Below are positions 1-8,630 of a DNA stretch of 54,386 nt, piece by piece. The translations under genes and the position numbers were made by a program. Numbering within the stretch: position 1 is the first letter of the stretch; each line of letters opens with the position of its first letter. Origin of the DNA: Candidatus Cryptobacteroides onthequi (lineage in GTDB: Bacteria > Bacteroidota > Bacteroidia > Bacteroidales > UBA932); NCBI GenBank assembly GCA_018066125.1, contig JAGHSA010000065.1:1-54386 (forward strand), read 5' to 3'. The notes under the pieces were generated by a model. That model had not been told where the DNA came from and did not search any database. It was given only the letters and a program-made list of their open reading frames with translations.

Positions 1-1
1 C

Positions 2-976
2 ACCGTTTTGTTTGCGATGGTGGTCTGGTTCGGCTGCACGCTCATCGTCAGAGACAACTCCGCTATAGACGCCCCTACCATCATCTATTACATGGTGGTC
101 CTCTACAGCGTGATCCAGCCTATCAAGGATCTCTCGAAGGCAGCCTACGGTGTGCCCAAGGGACTCGCGTCCATGGAGCGCATCGACAAGATACTCGGCA
201 GCGAGAACACCATACGCGAGGCTGCAGAGCCTGAGCGCATCTCCGCCCTGAACGATGCCATAGAGTTCAAGGGTGTATGCTTCGGTTACGGAGACGGCCG
301 CGAGGTGCTCAGAGACATCGACCTCAGGATAGGCAAGGGGCGCACCGTAGCCATCGTAGGTGCGTCAGGAGCAGGAAAATCCACTCTGGTGGACCTGATC
401 CCGAGATTCTATGATGTCAGTGCAGGGCAGATCACCATCGACGGCACGGACATCCGCGACGTCAGCGTGCGCGACCTGAGATCCCTGATGGGCAATGTCA
501 ACCAGGACCCTATCCTGTTCAACGACACCATCTTCAACAACATCGCATTCGGCGTGGAGGGTGCAACGATGGAGCAGGTCATCGAGGCCGCAAAGATAGC
601 CAATGCCCATGACTTCATCATGGAGAAGGAAGAGGGCTACCACACCAATATCGGAGACCGCGGAATGAAGCTCAGCGGCGGACAGAGGCAGCGCATCAGC
701 ATAGCCAGGGCCATACTCAAGAACCCTCCTGTCCTCATCCTCGATGAAGCGACCGCCGCCCTCGACACAGAGTCCGAACGCACGGTGCAGGAGGCGCTCG
801 ACAGGCTCATGTCCAACCGCACCACAATAGCCATAGCGCACCGCCTCTCCACCATACGCGGAGCCGACGAGATCATCGTCATGGACAGCGGCCGCATCGT
901 GGAGCGCGGACGTCACGACGACCTCATCGCTCTTGGCGGATACTATAAGAAACTTCACGACATGCAAGCACTCTAG
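2..976 (+). CDS. ABC transporter, ATP-binding/permease protein (5' truncated by window)
   Basis: This is the C-terminal part of an MsbA-like ABC exporter half-transporter, an inner-membrane protein that uses ATP to move lipid-like or other substrates outward. The reading frame is open to the window edge, so the gene starts upstream and the TTG at 8 is not a credible start. Counting from that TTG, about 45 residues are the end of the transmembrane domain (VVWFG, IIYYMVVLYSVIQPIKDL). The nucleotide-binding domain follows: Walker A GASGAGKST (118-126), Q-loop Q166, signature LSGGQRQR (222-229), Walker B VLILDEA (242-248) and H-loop H278. All ATPase motifs are intact. The substrate cannot be inferred. 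The VanZ-like gene starts 3 bases after the stop, so they are probably cotranscribed. Confidence 0.95.
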   Translation, partial: TVLFAMVVWFGCTLIVRDNSAIDAPTIIYYMVVLYSVIQPIKDLSKAAYGVPKGLASMERIDKILGSENTIREAAEPERISALNDAIEFKGVCFGYGDGREVLRDIDLRIGKGRTVAIVGASGAGKSTLVDLIPRFYDVSAGQITIDGTDIRDVSVRDLRSLMGNVNQDPILFNDTIFNNIAFGVEGATMEQVIEAAKIANAHDFIMEKEEGYHTNIGDRGMKLSGGQRQRISIARAILKNPPVLILDEATAALDTESERTVQEALDRLMSNRTTIAIAHRLSTIRGADEIIVMDSGRIVERGRHDDLIALGGYYKKLHDMQAL

Positions 977-979
977 ATC

Positions 980-1393
980 ATGAGCAAGACGACGAAAATC
1001 ATCAGCAGGCTGCTTCTGCTGGCCTATATCGGCCTCCTGGCATACCTCTGTTTCGGGCATTTCAACAACATCCCGGATATCGCCAGAAAGTTCCATCTTT
1101 TCGGAATCGAGCAGGATAAACTCGTGCATTTCTGCATGTTCTTCCCATTCCCCATCCTGTGTTATTTCGCATTCGGAAGGACCTTCAAGACCTATGGAGG
1201 AGCACTGGCATTCTGCCTGACCGTATTCCTGGCGGGATGCTGCCTGGGAGCTGCCACCGAGCTGGGACAAGGCATGACCACATACAGGTCTGCAGACCCG
1301 AAGGATTTCTTTGCCGACGGTCTGTCACTTGCCATCAGCTCTGTGATTTCATTTGTAATCTGTCTCATCCACAAGTACAGAAGCAATGCGTAG
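980..1393 (+). CDS. VanZ-like family membrane protein
   Basis: A small integral membrane protein of 137 residues with about four hydrophobic segments (near 8-25, 48-65, 74-95 and 112-130). The spacing of the polar residues is VanZ-like: DKLVHFCMFFPF (first Asp/His pair), then EL-Q (GAATELGQGMTTY), then DPKDFFADGLSLAI. VanZ-type proteins are linked to low-level teicoplanin resistance in enterococci, but the biochemical role in Bacteroidota is unknown. It lies 3 bases after the ABC transporter and overlaps the next gene by 8 bases (ATG at 1386 inside its 3' end), indicating one transcript and translational coupling. Confidence 0.8.
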   Translation: MSKTTKIISRLLLLAYIGLLAYLCFGHFNNIPDIARKFHLFGIEQDKLVHFCMFFPFPILCYFAFGRTFKTYGGALAFCLTVFLAGCCLGAATELGQGMTTYRSADPKDFFADGLSLAISSVISFVICLIHKYRSNA

Positions 1394-4300
1394 GTTTCTT
1401 CTGACACTTGCCCTGATACTGTCTTTCACGTCCGCCAGGGCCCAGACCGTCAGCGCATTCAAGTCCTGCACAGACTCTCTTGCAAGCCTTCTCGAGAAGC
1501 GCACGAGCGTACAGAACAAGCTTGTGCTCAAGAAGATCATCAAACGAGGAGACCTGCTGGACTTCCACTACAGCGTATCCCTGGGCGACTACCCCTGGCG
1601 CCAGGAGGATATCGGATGGTTCAGGGCTGAACTCAAGAACCTTTTCCCATCCGCGTACAAGAGCCTCAATGTCGGAAAGATATTCTCGAACAAGACCGAG
1701 CTCGCCGATCTGGCAACCCCGGCACTGACCTATGACGGCAGACCCATTCCATACCGATACAGATACACGGACAGGGATCTTTCAGAGCGTTTCGTCCAGC
1801 GCAAGGGCAGCCGGGAATACCCCAAGGGACTCAGCGGGCGCAATATAGCATTGTGGCAGAGCCACGGTCTCCATTACGATGCGGGTGAGGACAGATGGTC
1901 CTGGCAGAGGGCTCCCCTCCACCGCACGGTCGAGGACATGTACACGCTCAGCTACGTGATTCCGTTCCTGATGCCTATGCTCGAGAATGCCGGCGCCTAC
2001 GTCATGACCCCTCGCGAGAGGGATGTCAACCGCTTCGAGGCGGTATGCGACAACGATGCGGCATTCCAGGGACCGAGAACTCCGGAAATGAGAAGGAGCG
2101 GGAGCTATGAGGAAAGCGGGGACTGGAGTGCGGCAGGTACCGGTTTCGCCGATTTCAAGGCCGTCTATCTCAGGGATGACAACCCGTTCAGGGCAGGAAC
2201 GGCCCGCAAGACGGAAACGGTGGCATACGCCAGTGAAGGCAAGAGCGAAGTGAAGTGGAGTTTCGATGTGGACAGGCGCTCCAGCTACGCAGTCTATGTT
2301 TCGTACAAGACACTCCCCAACAGCACCGAAGCCGCACGCTACAGTGTACGGCACCTCGGAGGCACGACAGAATTCACCGTCAACCAGAAAATGGGCGGCG
2401 GCACATGGATATACCTCGGCAGTTTCGAATTCGGGCCTGATGCCAAGGGATGCGTGACGCTTGACAACGTGACCCCGGAGGGGCATGCCTATGTCAAGGG
2501 CTCCGTGGTCACAGCCGACGCAGTGCGCATCGGCGGAGGCATGGGCAAGGTGGCGCGCGGACCGGAAGGGGCATCCGAGGCCGAATGCAAGAGTTCCGGG
2601 ATGCCGGCATTCGTGGAGGGTGCGCTCTACTCCATGCAGTGGGCCGGAGTGGACACATGCATCTTCAACAAATGGGACAACGACTACACCAGAGACTACG
2701 CCTCCCGCGGGGCATGGACATCCATGATGTGCTACGGCTCGCCTCAAAATCCCATCAGGACCGATGCGGACGCGCCTGCATACGAAGGGAAGAACATCCC
2801 TGTCGATCTGTCTTTCGCGCTCCACACTGATGCCGGAAGCACACCGAACGACTCCATCGTCGGCACGCTTGCCATCTACACCCTGCTCTGCGAGAAGGCA
2901 GACACACTGCCTGACGGCAGGAAGAGAGATATCGGCAGGACCTATGCAGACTATGTCCAGACCCAGATCTGCAATGACCTGAGGGCTGAGACAGACAGTT
3001 CCTGGAACCGGCGCGCCATATGGGACCGCTCGTACAGTGAATCCAGGACCACCAGTGTCCCTGCAATGCTGCTGGAACTCCTCTCTCACCAGAATTTTGC
3101 GGACATGCGCTATGGCCTGGATCCGTCTTTCCGTTTCACGGTATGCCGCTCCATCTACAAGGGAATGCTGAAGTTCCTCAGCGAGCTCTATGGCCGGCCA
3201 TATGTTGTCCAGCCTCTGCCGGTGAACTCGCTCGCAGTCTCATTCGGGGAAAATGACAAGACCGCCGTGATAAGCTGGAGAGCGACAGAAGACCGCCTGG
3301 AGCCGACCGCATCTCCGACCGGATACATACTATACACGCGCAGGGATGACGGAGTCTTCGATGAGGGTCAGGTCGTCAGAGGGTTCAAGGGGGTGAACGG
3401 GAAGATCAATTTCAACGTCGATATCACTCCTGGACATATCTACAGCTTCAGGGTTGCGGCTTTCAATGAGGGAGGAAAGAGTTTCCCTTCCGAAACTCTC
3501 TGCATCGGCATTCCGGGGACAGCCAAGAGTCAGACCGTGATGGTGGTGAACAATTTTGACAGAGTCAGCGCCCCTGCATGGTTCGACACTCCTGAGTACG
3601 CCGGATTCCAGGGACGTCTGGACAGCGGTGTAGGATATATCAGCGATCTCTGGTACATAGGTGAGGACTATCAGCATAGGAGAGACCTGGAGTGGATCAC
3701 GAATGACAACCCCGGATTCGGAGCCACACGTTCCGACAAGGCCGGGATGATCGTGGCGGGCAACAGCTTTGACTTCGCATATGTACATGGCAAGGCGCTG
3801 ATGGATGCCGGCTATCCTTTCTATTCTGTCAGCAGGGACGCGTGGATGGAAGACAATGCTCTTTCTGCAAAGGCCTTCGCGATGGATCTTATCTGCGGAA
3901 AGCAGGTGACAGTCAAGATGGGCAAAGGGTTTGTGGAGAGCAGATATAAGGTATTTCCGGAGGGCCTGCAGAAGGCGATACGCAGTTTCAGTGAAGCTGG
4001 GGGCCACCTGATCGTGTCAGGAGCCAATATCGCTACCGATGTCTGGGACAGGGTCTTCCCTGTGGAAGTGGATGCTGCGGCGCGCAAGTCCGATCAGTCG
4101 TTTGTCACCAAGGTGCTCGGATACGGCTGGGGAACGTCTTTCGGTTCTGACAGCGGCAGTCTCGCAAGGGCCAAGGGAAGTGCTTTCAACGCATGTGCAG
4201 GGACTGATGATCTGCACTTCTGGAATACTCTCAATGATGTCTGCTATTGTGTGGAGAATCCGGATGGCCTGAAGCCGGCACAGAAGGAGTGCATCCCTCT

Positions 4301-4454
4301 TCTGAGATATGAGGATACCGGCATCTGCGCTGCTGTAAGCTATAGTCCGGGCAAGTACAAGACTGTAAGTTTCGGTTTCCCGCTGGAGACCTTGAAGGAT
4401 CCGTACGCGATCCAGCGTATCCTCGACAGCACTCTGAGCTATCTGAAAAAGTAG
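1386..4454 (+). CDS. Secreted N-acetylmuramoyl-L-alanine amidase-like protein with golvesin-type and FN3 domains ('xanthan lyase' type)
   Basis: A 1022-residue exported protein with a signal peptide (cleavage near SARA-QTV). The core looks like a zinc amidase_3 fold interrupted by an insert. SHGLHYD (H160) resembles the first metal-ligand region, LHTDAG (about 479-484) matches the second-histidine strand, and MLLELLSHQN (E564) resembles the catalytic glutamate segment. The insert at about 245-385 (GDWSAAGTGFADFK through GGTWIYLGSFEF) resembles the golvesin/Xly carbohydrate-binding domain. An FN3-like segment (about 610-710) and a C-terminal Rossmann-like domain with GGHLIVSGANIATDVW follow. 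Relatives are often labelled xanthan lyase, but the fold points to peptidoglycan stem-peptide hydrolysis. It overlaps the VanZ-like gene and is likely last in that operon. The substrate is inferred only. Confidence 0.75.
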   Translation: MRRFLLTLALILSFTSARAQTVSAFKSCTDSLASLLEKRTSVQNKLVLKKIIKRGDLLDFHYSVSLGDYPWRQEDIGWFRAELKNLFPSAYKSLNVGKIFSNKTELADLATPALTYDGRPIPYRYRYTDRDLSERFVQRKGSREYPKGLSGRNIALWQSHGLHYDAGEDRWSWQRAPLHRTVEDMYTLSYVIPFLMPMLENAGAYVMTPRERDVNRFEAVCDNDAAFQGPRTPEMRRSGSYEESGDWSAAGTGFADFKAVYLRDDNPFRAGTARKTETVAYASEGKSEVKWSFDVDRRSSYAVYVSYKTLPNSTEAARYSVRHLGGTTEFTVNQKMGGGTWIYLGSFEFGPDAKGCVTLDNVTPEGHAYVKGSVVTADAVRIGGGMGKVARGPEGASEAECKSSGMPAFVEGALYSMQWAGVDTCIFNKWDNDYTRDYASRGAWTSMMCYGSPQNPIRTDADAPAYEGKNIPVDLSFALHTDAGSTPNDSIVGTLAIYTLLCEKADTLPDGRKRDIGRTYADYVQTQICNDLRAETDSSWNRRAIWDRSYSESRTTSVPAMLLELLSHQNFADMRYGLDPSFRFTVCRSIYKGMLKFLSELYGRPYVVQPLPVNSLAVSFGENDKTAVISWRATEDRLEPTASPTGYILYTRRDDGVFDEGQVVRGFKGVNGKINFNVDITPGHIYSFRVAAFNEGGKSFPSETLCIGIPGTAKSQTVMVVNNFDRVSAPAWFDTPEYAGFQGRLDSGVGYISDLWYIGEDYQHRRDLEWITNDNPGFGATRSDKAGMIVAGNSFDFAYVHGKALMDAGYPFYSVSRDAWMEDNALSAKAFAMDLICGKQVTVKMGKGFVESRYKVFPEGLQKAIRSFSEAGGHLIVSGANIATDVWDRVFPVEVDAAARKSDQSFVTKVLGYGWGTSFGSDSGSLARAKGSAFNACAGTDDLHFWNTLNDVCYCVENPDGLKPAQKECIPLLRYEDTGICAAVSYSPGKYKTVSFGFPLETLKDPYAIQRILDSTLSYLKK

Positions 4455-4589
4455 CAGCAGTATAGTCATGCCGTCCGTGACCGCAGCTGCGGGAATGCCC
4501 CTTTGCGGGCGAAGAAGAGCTCCGCAACGCCCGCCGCAGAGGCAATCCCTCCGCTGCTATGGACGGCAGGAGACGGCAGGGACGGCGGG
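4455..4589. other. Convergent GC-rich intergenic spacer
   Basis: A 135-base gap between two converging genes. It contains a 12-base perfect palindrome (CCGCAGCTGCGG, about 4482-4493) and separated arms GCCGTCC/GGACGGC (near 4469 and 4559). There is no T-run, so a classic terminator is not clear. No gene is supported. Confidence 0.4.
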
Positions 4590-5981
4590 CTACCTGATTT
4601 CAAAGGACTGGCCGACTGGTGCGGCCTCGGCACCCCATGAATCGAAAGCCGTGACATAGACCTCGTAGCTTCCCGGAGCGAGCCTGCCGAGCTTGACCTC
4701 ATACTCCTTCTTCATATCAGACGCATCCGGACAGCGATAGAAATCAGACAGAATCCTCTTCTCGACCACAAGCTTGCGGACCTGCTTCACCATCACCACA
4801 TAATGATGCACGAACTCATCATCCGTACCCGCTGCAAAGCGGAAAGAAACTGGCTTCTCCGGATCCTCAGACGCACCTACAGTCACCTCACAGGTCGATA
4901 AGACCGGAGCCTTGTTCTCCTCCATGCGGCGGAGATGAGAATAGGTCCTGAGGTGAGATCCGTCTTTTGCCGGGGCCTTGATGACCCATGGCTGACCGAT
5001 AGTCGCATTGCGGTAGAAATCCATCTTGGTGATACGAGCATTGCCATTGCGGTCAAACTGGAGAAGGAGACCTTCAGAATACTCATTGTGGTCACGCATG
5101 ATGGTATTGCCGGACATCTCCTCATACTTGCCGGCCTCGATGGCCATATACCTGACAGACGCAGTACCGAGGGCGGTGAACCTGCCCTGCCATATGCTGC
5201 GGGGGTCGTTGAGAGGGAAATGCAGATGGCCGCCGAAAGTGATCACCTGAGGATATTTCTCGAGAATGGAAGTCAGATCCGATGTGTACCAATACTCTCC
5301 CAATTCACTGCCGTACACAGTACCGTAGATCATGGGATGAGTGAGGAGGAGCACATATCTGTCCGGATCGGCAGCGGTGATTTGTGCCAGGGTGCGGTCA
5401 AGCCACTCCTTGCATTCACGGGTATAGACCACAGGAGCTGCATGGACAGGAGTGACGCAGATGACATGGCAGTCGCCGATGACACAGTGACGGCATTCCA
5501 TGGACTCACGGGCTGCATCATCCACGTCCGTCTGGAACCAGTCCGGCCCCAGCAGTGCGCTTATATTCTTGGCCTCTGCAGGAGCAGCGGAAGTGAATTC
5601 CTGATAGACATCATGATTGCCTACCGCATATACCGGAGCGACGTCGAGCGGGTTGAACACCCTCTCATATACACTCTTGAACCAGAGCGCCTGCCTGTAA
5701 TTCTTCGGATCGGCATATGCATTGTTGATGATGTCTCCTGCAAAGAGGACACCGTCAAGACCGTCGCCGTCTGACTCTGCAGCCTTGTCCCTGAGCTGAT
5801 TGAGGGCGGCCTCGAATTTCTGCGACGGCATGCCGTCCGGACTGTCTATATGGACATCACTCATGATGCCGAGGGACAGCACGATCTTCTTCTCGTCAAA
5901 CTGTTTCTTTCCTGCGTGTGCAGGCGCCGCTGTCAGCGCCGCAGCAAGAGTCACACCGGCAAAAGCCAGAATTCTTCTCAT
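4590..5981 (-). CDS. Exported calcineurin-like metallophosphoesterase
   Basis: A 463-residue protein with a Sec signal peptide (APAHA-GKK near 23). It hydrolyses phosphoester bonds, probably in the periplasm or at the surface. The five metal-binding motifs are visible: D42-x-H44 (SDVHID), AGD (D83), GNHD (121-124), a histidine in LLLTHPM (H215) and GGHLHF (H252, H254). The catalytic region ends near 350, and a C-terminal beta domain of FN3 type (about 360-460, ending GSYEVYVTAFDSWG) follows. It is last in a minus-strand operon, 5 bases after the DUF4886 gene, and is clearly paralogous to the phosphoesterase core of the gene at 8631-11318. The substrate is unknown; a glycan phosphate group would fit the setting. 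Confidence 0.88.
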   Translation of the reverse strand: MRRILAFAGVTLAAALTAAPAHAGKKQFDEKKIVLSLGIMSDVHIDSPDGMPSQKFEAALNQLRDKAAESDGDGLDGVLFAGDIINNAYADPKNYRQALWFKSVYERVFNPLDVAPVYAVGNHDVYQEFTSAAPAEAKNISALLGPDWFQTDVDDAARESMECRHCVIGDCHVICVTPVHAAPVVYTRECKEWLDRTLAQITAADPDRYVLLLTHPMIYGTVYGSELGEYWYTSDLTSILEKYPQVITFGGHLHFPLNDPRSIWQGRFTALGTASVRYMAIEAGKYEEMSGNTIMRDHNEYSEGLLLQFDRNGNARITKMDFYRNATIGQPWVIKAPAKDGSHLRTYSHLRRMEENKAPVLSTCEVTVGASEDPEKPVSFRFAAGTDDEFVHHYVVMVKQVRKLVVEKRILSDFYRCPDASDMKKEYEVKLGRLAPGSYEVYVTAFDSWGAEAAPVGQSFEIR

Positions 5982-5986
5982 CTCTT

Positions 5987-8491
5987 TTACTGTTTTGGAA
6001 TGTATATCGCAAAGTTGTCACCGAGTTTTGCCTGCTCGGCTGCACTGAGGTCTGGATTGCCTGCCTTGGCAATATTGAAGGCTCTGTAATTGAATTTGCC
6101 CCACCATGCAGCATCCACCACCACACATGGAGTGGTGACGTTAGCCGGTCTGTCAGCGACGGCATTGGCAGTGCTGAGACTCACCCATCCCTCCGGTCTG
6201 TACTGATACCCAGGATTCACCACGATCAGAGTCCCATCCGGAAGCTCCGATCTGCTGAATATCTGAGTGGCGGCAAATTGAACGAGGTTCTTGGCAGTGC
6301 TGCCGTTTGCGGCGCAGACAAGCATCGAAGGAGTGCCGGTTGTCGACTGATAATATGCATTATTGGTGATGCTGAGCTCCACCTTGTCATACTTCGTGAG
6401 GTCATACTCATCCACCGTATGCTGCTTAGGCACGAAGAAGGCTATGCACTGAGGCAGTGTGGCCATCTGTGCCTCTGACAGTCCAGGATTGCCCTTGAAA
6501 GCGAGATTGAAGGCTCTGACAGTGAAACTACCCCACCATGCATCATTTACAGTCACGATCTGAGTGGTCACATTGCCAGGGCGCGTGGCAGAACTGTTCT
6601 TCTGAGACAGAGACACCCATCCTTCCGGCCTGTACTGATAGCCGGTCTTGAGAACTATCACGGTGCCGTTCGGGAGATCCGCCCTGGTCATCATAGGAGT
6701 GGCGGTGAACTGATTGAGGTTTGACGCGGTCGAGTTAGAGCGTGTTGTCATGACAGAACCGACTGTAGAGTTCCAGAATGCATACGGGGTGTACGCGAAC
6801 TCCAACTCTTTGTAGTCCTCAAGCTTATATCCCGCATCTGTGAAGATCCTGCGGAGCTCCTCATTGCCCACACCTGCGGTTGGAGGGGTATAGTTGGACT
6901 TTGTCACCTCGAAAGGATTCTGATATGCCTTCTCCACTGCGTCCTTGAGAGCTGCAATCGTCTCAGCCGAATACTTGTACTGTGACGGATATGAAGTCAT
7001 CTTCGACGTCTCCACACCGGAGATCTGCCTTGCCCACATCATGGCGGTAAGCAGACGGCCGATCTCGTATGACATATGGTAGCCGTCCCGCGTGAATGTA
7101 TCCCCGATGACGCTGGTACGCAGATTCTGCACGGCGGTTCCGCTAGGGATGACGAAGCTGATGTCATCTCTTGTGAGGACTTTGGTCTTGACAGCGTCCA
7201 CTATGCCCTTGTACATGGTCATCTGGTCATTGCCATACTTGGCGAAATCCGCATGACTCGAGGTGCCCTGATACGCCCAGGTCATGTGCCACATGATCTT
7301 GGCATTCGGGCATCTGGCTTTCACTATGTCAAGCACAGTGCTCAGATATGGCTCATAGGAGTCTGCAATGCCGGAATAGCCGCTCACCTGCTGAACAGAG
7401 ATGTAGTCCCATTCCTGGGATGCGAGGGCATCGAGTGCATTGTAACCGCTCACGTTCGACCACTGGCCGCTGGTATTTGTGTAATACGTGTAGGCGGCAG
7501 CCCCGCTGGTGAGATGGGATGCATGGGTCTGGAGCGAGCACCCGCCGATGTAAAGGTCGCCGAGTGTGACATTCTTGTATCCGGCATCCTTGAGCAGAGG
7601 CCAGAGGTACTCCATGGCATCCACGGAGAAGCTGTTGCCTATGGCGAGGATCTTTATCGATTCGCGATTCACGACCTCCCTCTCCCCCATTCTGAGGATG
7701 CCAGAGCGTGATATGGTCTGAGGATTGGCGGTGGAAAGCTCCATCTTGCCGCCATCCACGCTGACGGTGAAGCCCTGGGCGAATGTCACCGGTGGAAGTA
7801 CGATGTCGAATGTGGTCGCTTCGTCCGCCTTGAGGCAGACACCCTCTGCACCGCAATCCAGAGTCACGGTCCTGCCGTCACCCGTCATGGTGATGACCGG
7901 ATCCTCCGCAAAGCCGGCCTTCACCATGGCGCCGCCGCAGAGAACCTCGCCTGCGTGACCGGATACCGCAATGGTGTGCACAGTCTCCGTACCCTTGAGA
8001 GCAAGCCTCAGGACACCACAGACATTGCGGAAATTGAGATCATGGTCATCCGCAGACTTGGAGACAGCCACCATCGGGAATGCACCGGTCCCGAATGAAC
8101 CGGCAGCATACTCCTGCACGGCAGGGAGAGTGATACCCTCAATGACAAAGTCTGAAGAGCAGGTCAAGCCTTCGGCATATGGATAATATGCGGCATTGGC
8201 AGCAAGCTCAGATCCTCCGGCTGTACCTGCAGAAGCAAGCTCGAGAGGACCGCAATCATTGCCGACAGCCGCATCAGAGATCTTGTATCTGTCAGCGTTC
8301 TGCCTGTGGTCCCACAGGCTTACGCAATCCCCTTCAGACCATTTGACCTGAAGGCTGGCATCTGTAAATGTCCTGGTGTCAGAGCATATCTCGATGGCAG
8401 CGGTATATGACGCCACGGGTGCAGGAGTCACAAGCTCCTTCTGGCATGCCGCAACCGCAATAGCGGCAACGGCAATGAGAATTCTTTTCAT
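5987..8491 (-). CDS. DUF4886 SGNH-like hydrolase lipoprotein with duplicated C-terminal module
   Basis: An 834-residue lipoprotein (AVAACQKE lipobox, Cys about 16). I chose the ATG at 8491 because a strong AGGAGG lies just upstream and the signal peptide then begins MKRILIAVAAIAV; the upstream ATG at 8509 adds only MVGGRA. The N-terminal about 250 residues resemble a fimbrillin-like beta domain. A DUF4886 domain follows (IKILAIGNSFSVDAMEYLWP to GDTFTRDGYHMSYE); GNSFS and the D-x-x-H of DGYHMS resemble the Ser and Asp/His of SGNH hydrolases. The last about 260 residues are two copies of a module containing GYQYRPEGWVSLS and WWG-F-RAFN and ending FFVPKQ or IYIPKQ. An esterase/deacylase role is inference. 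It lies between two phosphoesterase genes. Confidence 0.8.
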   Translation of the reverse strand: MKRILIAVAAIAVAACQKELVTPAPVASYTAAIEICSDTRTFTDASLQVKWSEGDCVSLWDHRQNADRYKISDAAVGNDCGPLELASAGTAGGSELAANAAYYPYAEGLTCSSDFVIEGITLPAVQEYAAGSFGTGAFPMVAVSKSADDHDLNFRNVCGVLRLALKGTETVHTIAVSGHAGEVLCGGAMVKAGFAEDPVITMTGDGRTVTLDCGAEGVCLKADEATTFDIVLPPVTFAQGFTVSVDGGKMELSTANPQTISRSGILRMGEREVVNRESIKILAIGNSFSVDAMEYLWPLLKDAGYKNVTLGDLYIGGCSLQTHASHLTSGAAAYTYYTNTSGQWSNVSGYNALDALASQEWDYISVQQVSGYSGIADSYEPYLSTVLDIVKARCPNAKIMWHMTWAYQGTSSHADFAKYGNDQMTMYKGIVDAVKTKVLTRDDISFVIPSGTAVQNLRTSVIGDTFTRDGYHMSYEIGRLLTAMMWARQISGVETSKMTSYPSQYKYSAETIAALKDAVEKAYQNPFEVTKSNYTPPTAGVGNEELRRIFTDAGYKLEDYKELEFAYTPYAFWNSTVGSVMTTRSNSTASNLNQFTATPMMTRADLPNGTVIVLKTGYQYRPEGWVSLSQKNSSATRPGNVTTQIVTVNDAWWGSFTVRAFNLAFKGNPGLSEAQMATLPQCIAFFVPKQHTVDEYDLTKYDKVELSITNNAYYQSTTGTPSMLVCAANGSTAKNLVQFAATQIFSRSELPDGTLIVVNPGYQYRPEGWVSLSTANAVADRPANVTTPCVVVDAAWWGKFNYRAFNIAKAGNPDLSAAEQAKLGDNFAIYIPKQ

Positions 8492-8498
8492 AGCGCGT

Positions 8499-8504
8499 CC
8501 TCCT
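8499..8504 (-). promoter_or_regulatory. Shine-Dalgarno site that decides the DUF4886 gene start
   Basis: AGGAGG on the minus strand, seven bases from the ATG at 8491. Strong Shine-Dalgarno sites are uncommon in this phylum, so it supports 8491 over the upstream ATG at 8509. It overlaps the stop codon of the 38-residue peptide gene, which suggests coupled translation. Confidence 0.6.
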
Positions 8505-8619
8505 ACCATAAGCCATTATTCTCGAAAAGCAGCTCATTGGCTGTGGAAGTGCAAACAACCTCCTGTGTCTCAGTCTCAACTACTGTGAGCTCTGGGCTGA
8601 TATAAATCTCTGCATCCAT
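8503..8619 (-). CDS. 38-residue acidic Trp-terminated micro-peptide (hypothetical)
   Basis: A short open frame that fits exactly between two operon genes. It starts 11 bases after the stop of the BACON-phosphoesterase gene and stops 11 bases before the DUF4886 start. The peptide begins MDAEIYISPELTVVETE and ends ELLFENNGLW, with one Cys at position 23. It has no signal peptide and is acidic. It shares a pattern with the peptide at 14374-14496: aromatic, Ser/Thr, Pro, then V-V-E or VVEVTE, a short middle, and an Asn-rich tail ending in Leu-Trp. I recall similar short Y-x-x-P peptides as hypothetical proteins in Bacteroidales genomes, but the function is unknown. The matched position and shared pattern argue against chance. 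Confidence 0.6.
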   Translation of the reverse strand: MDAEIYISPELTVVETETQEVVCTSTANELLFENNGLW

Positions 8620-8630
8620 ATCCTGAAAAA

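Noticed and set aside
1782..3089. Long antisense open frame (about 435 codons) opposite the amidase-like gene
   Set aside because: It mirrors the codon structure of the real gene, has no recognisable domain, signal peptide or promoter, and its sequence is unlike any family.
8492..8509. N-terminal extension MVGGRA on the DUF4886 gene
   Set aside because: The AGGAGG and signal peptide fit the ATG at 8491, and the extension overlaps the micro-peptide stop.
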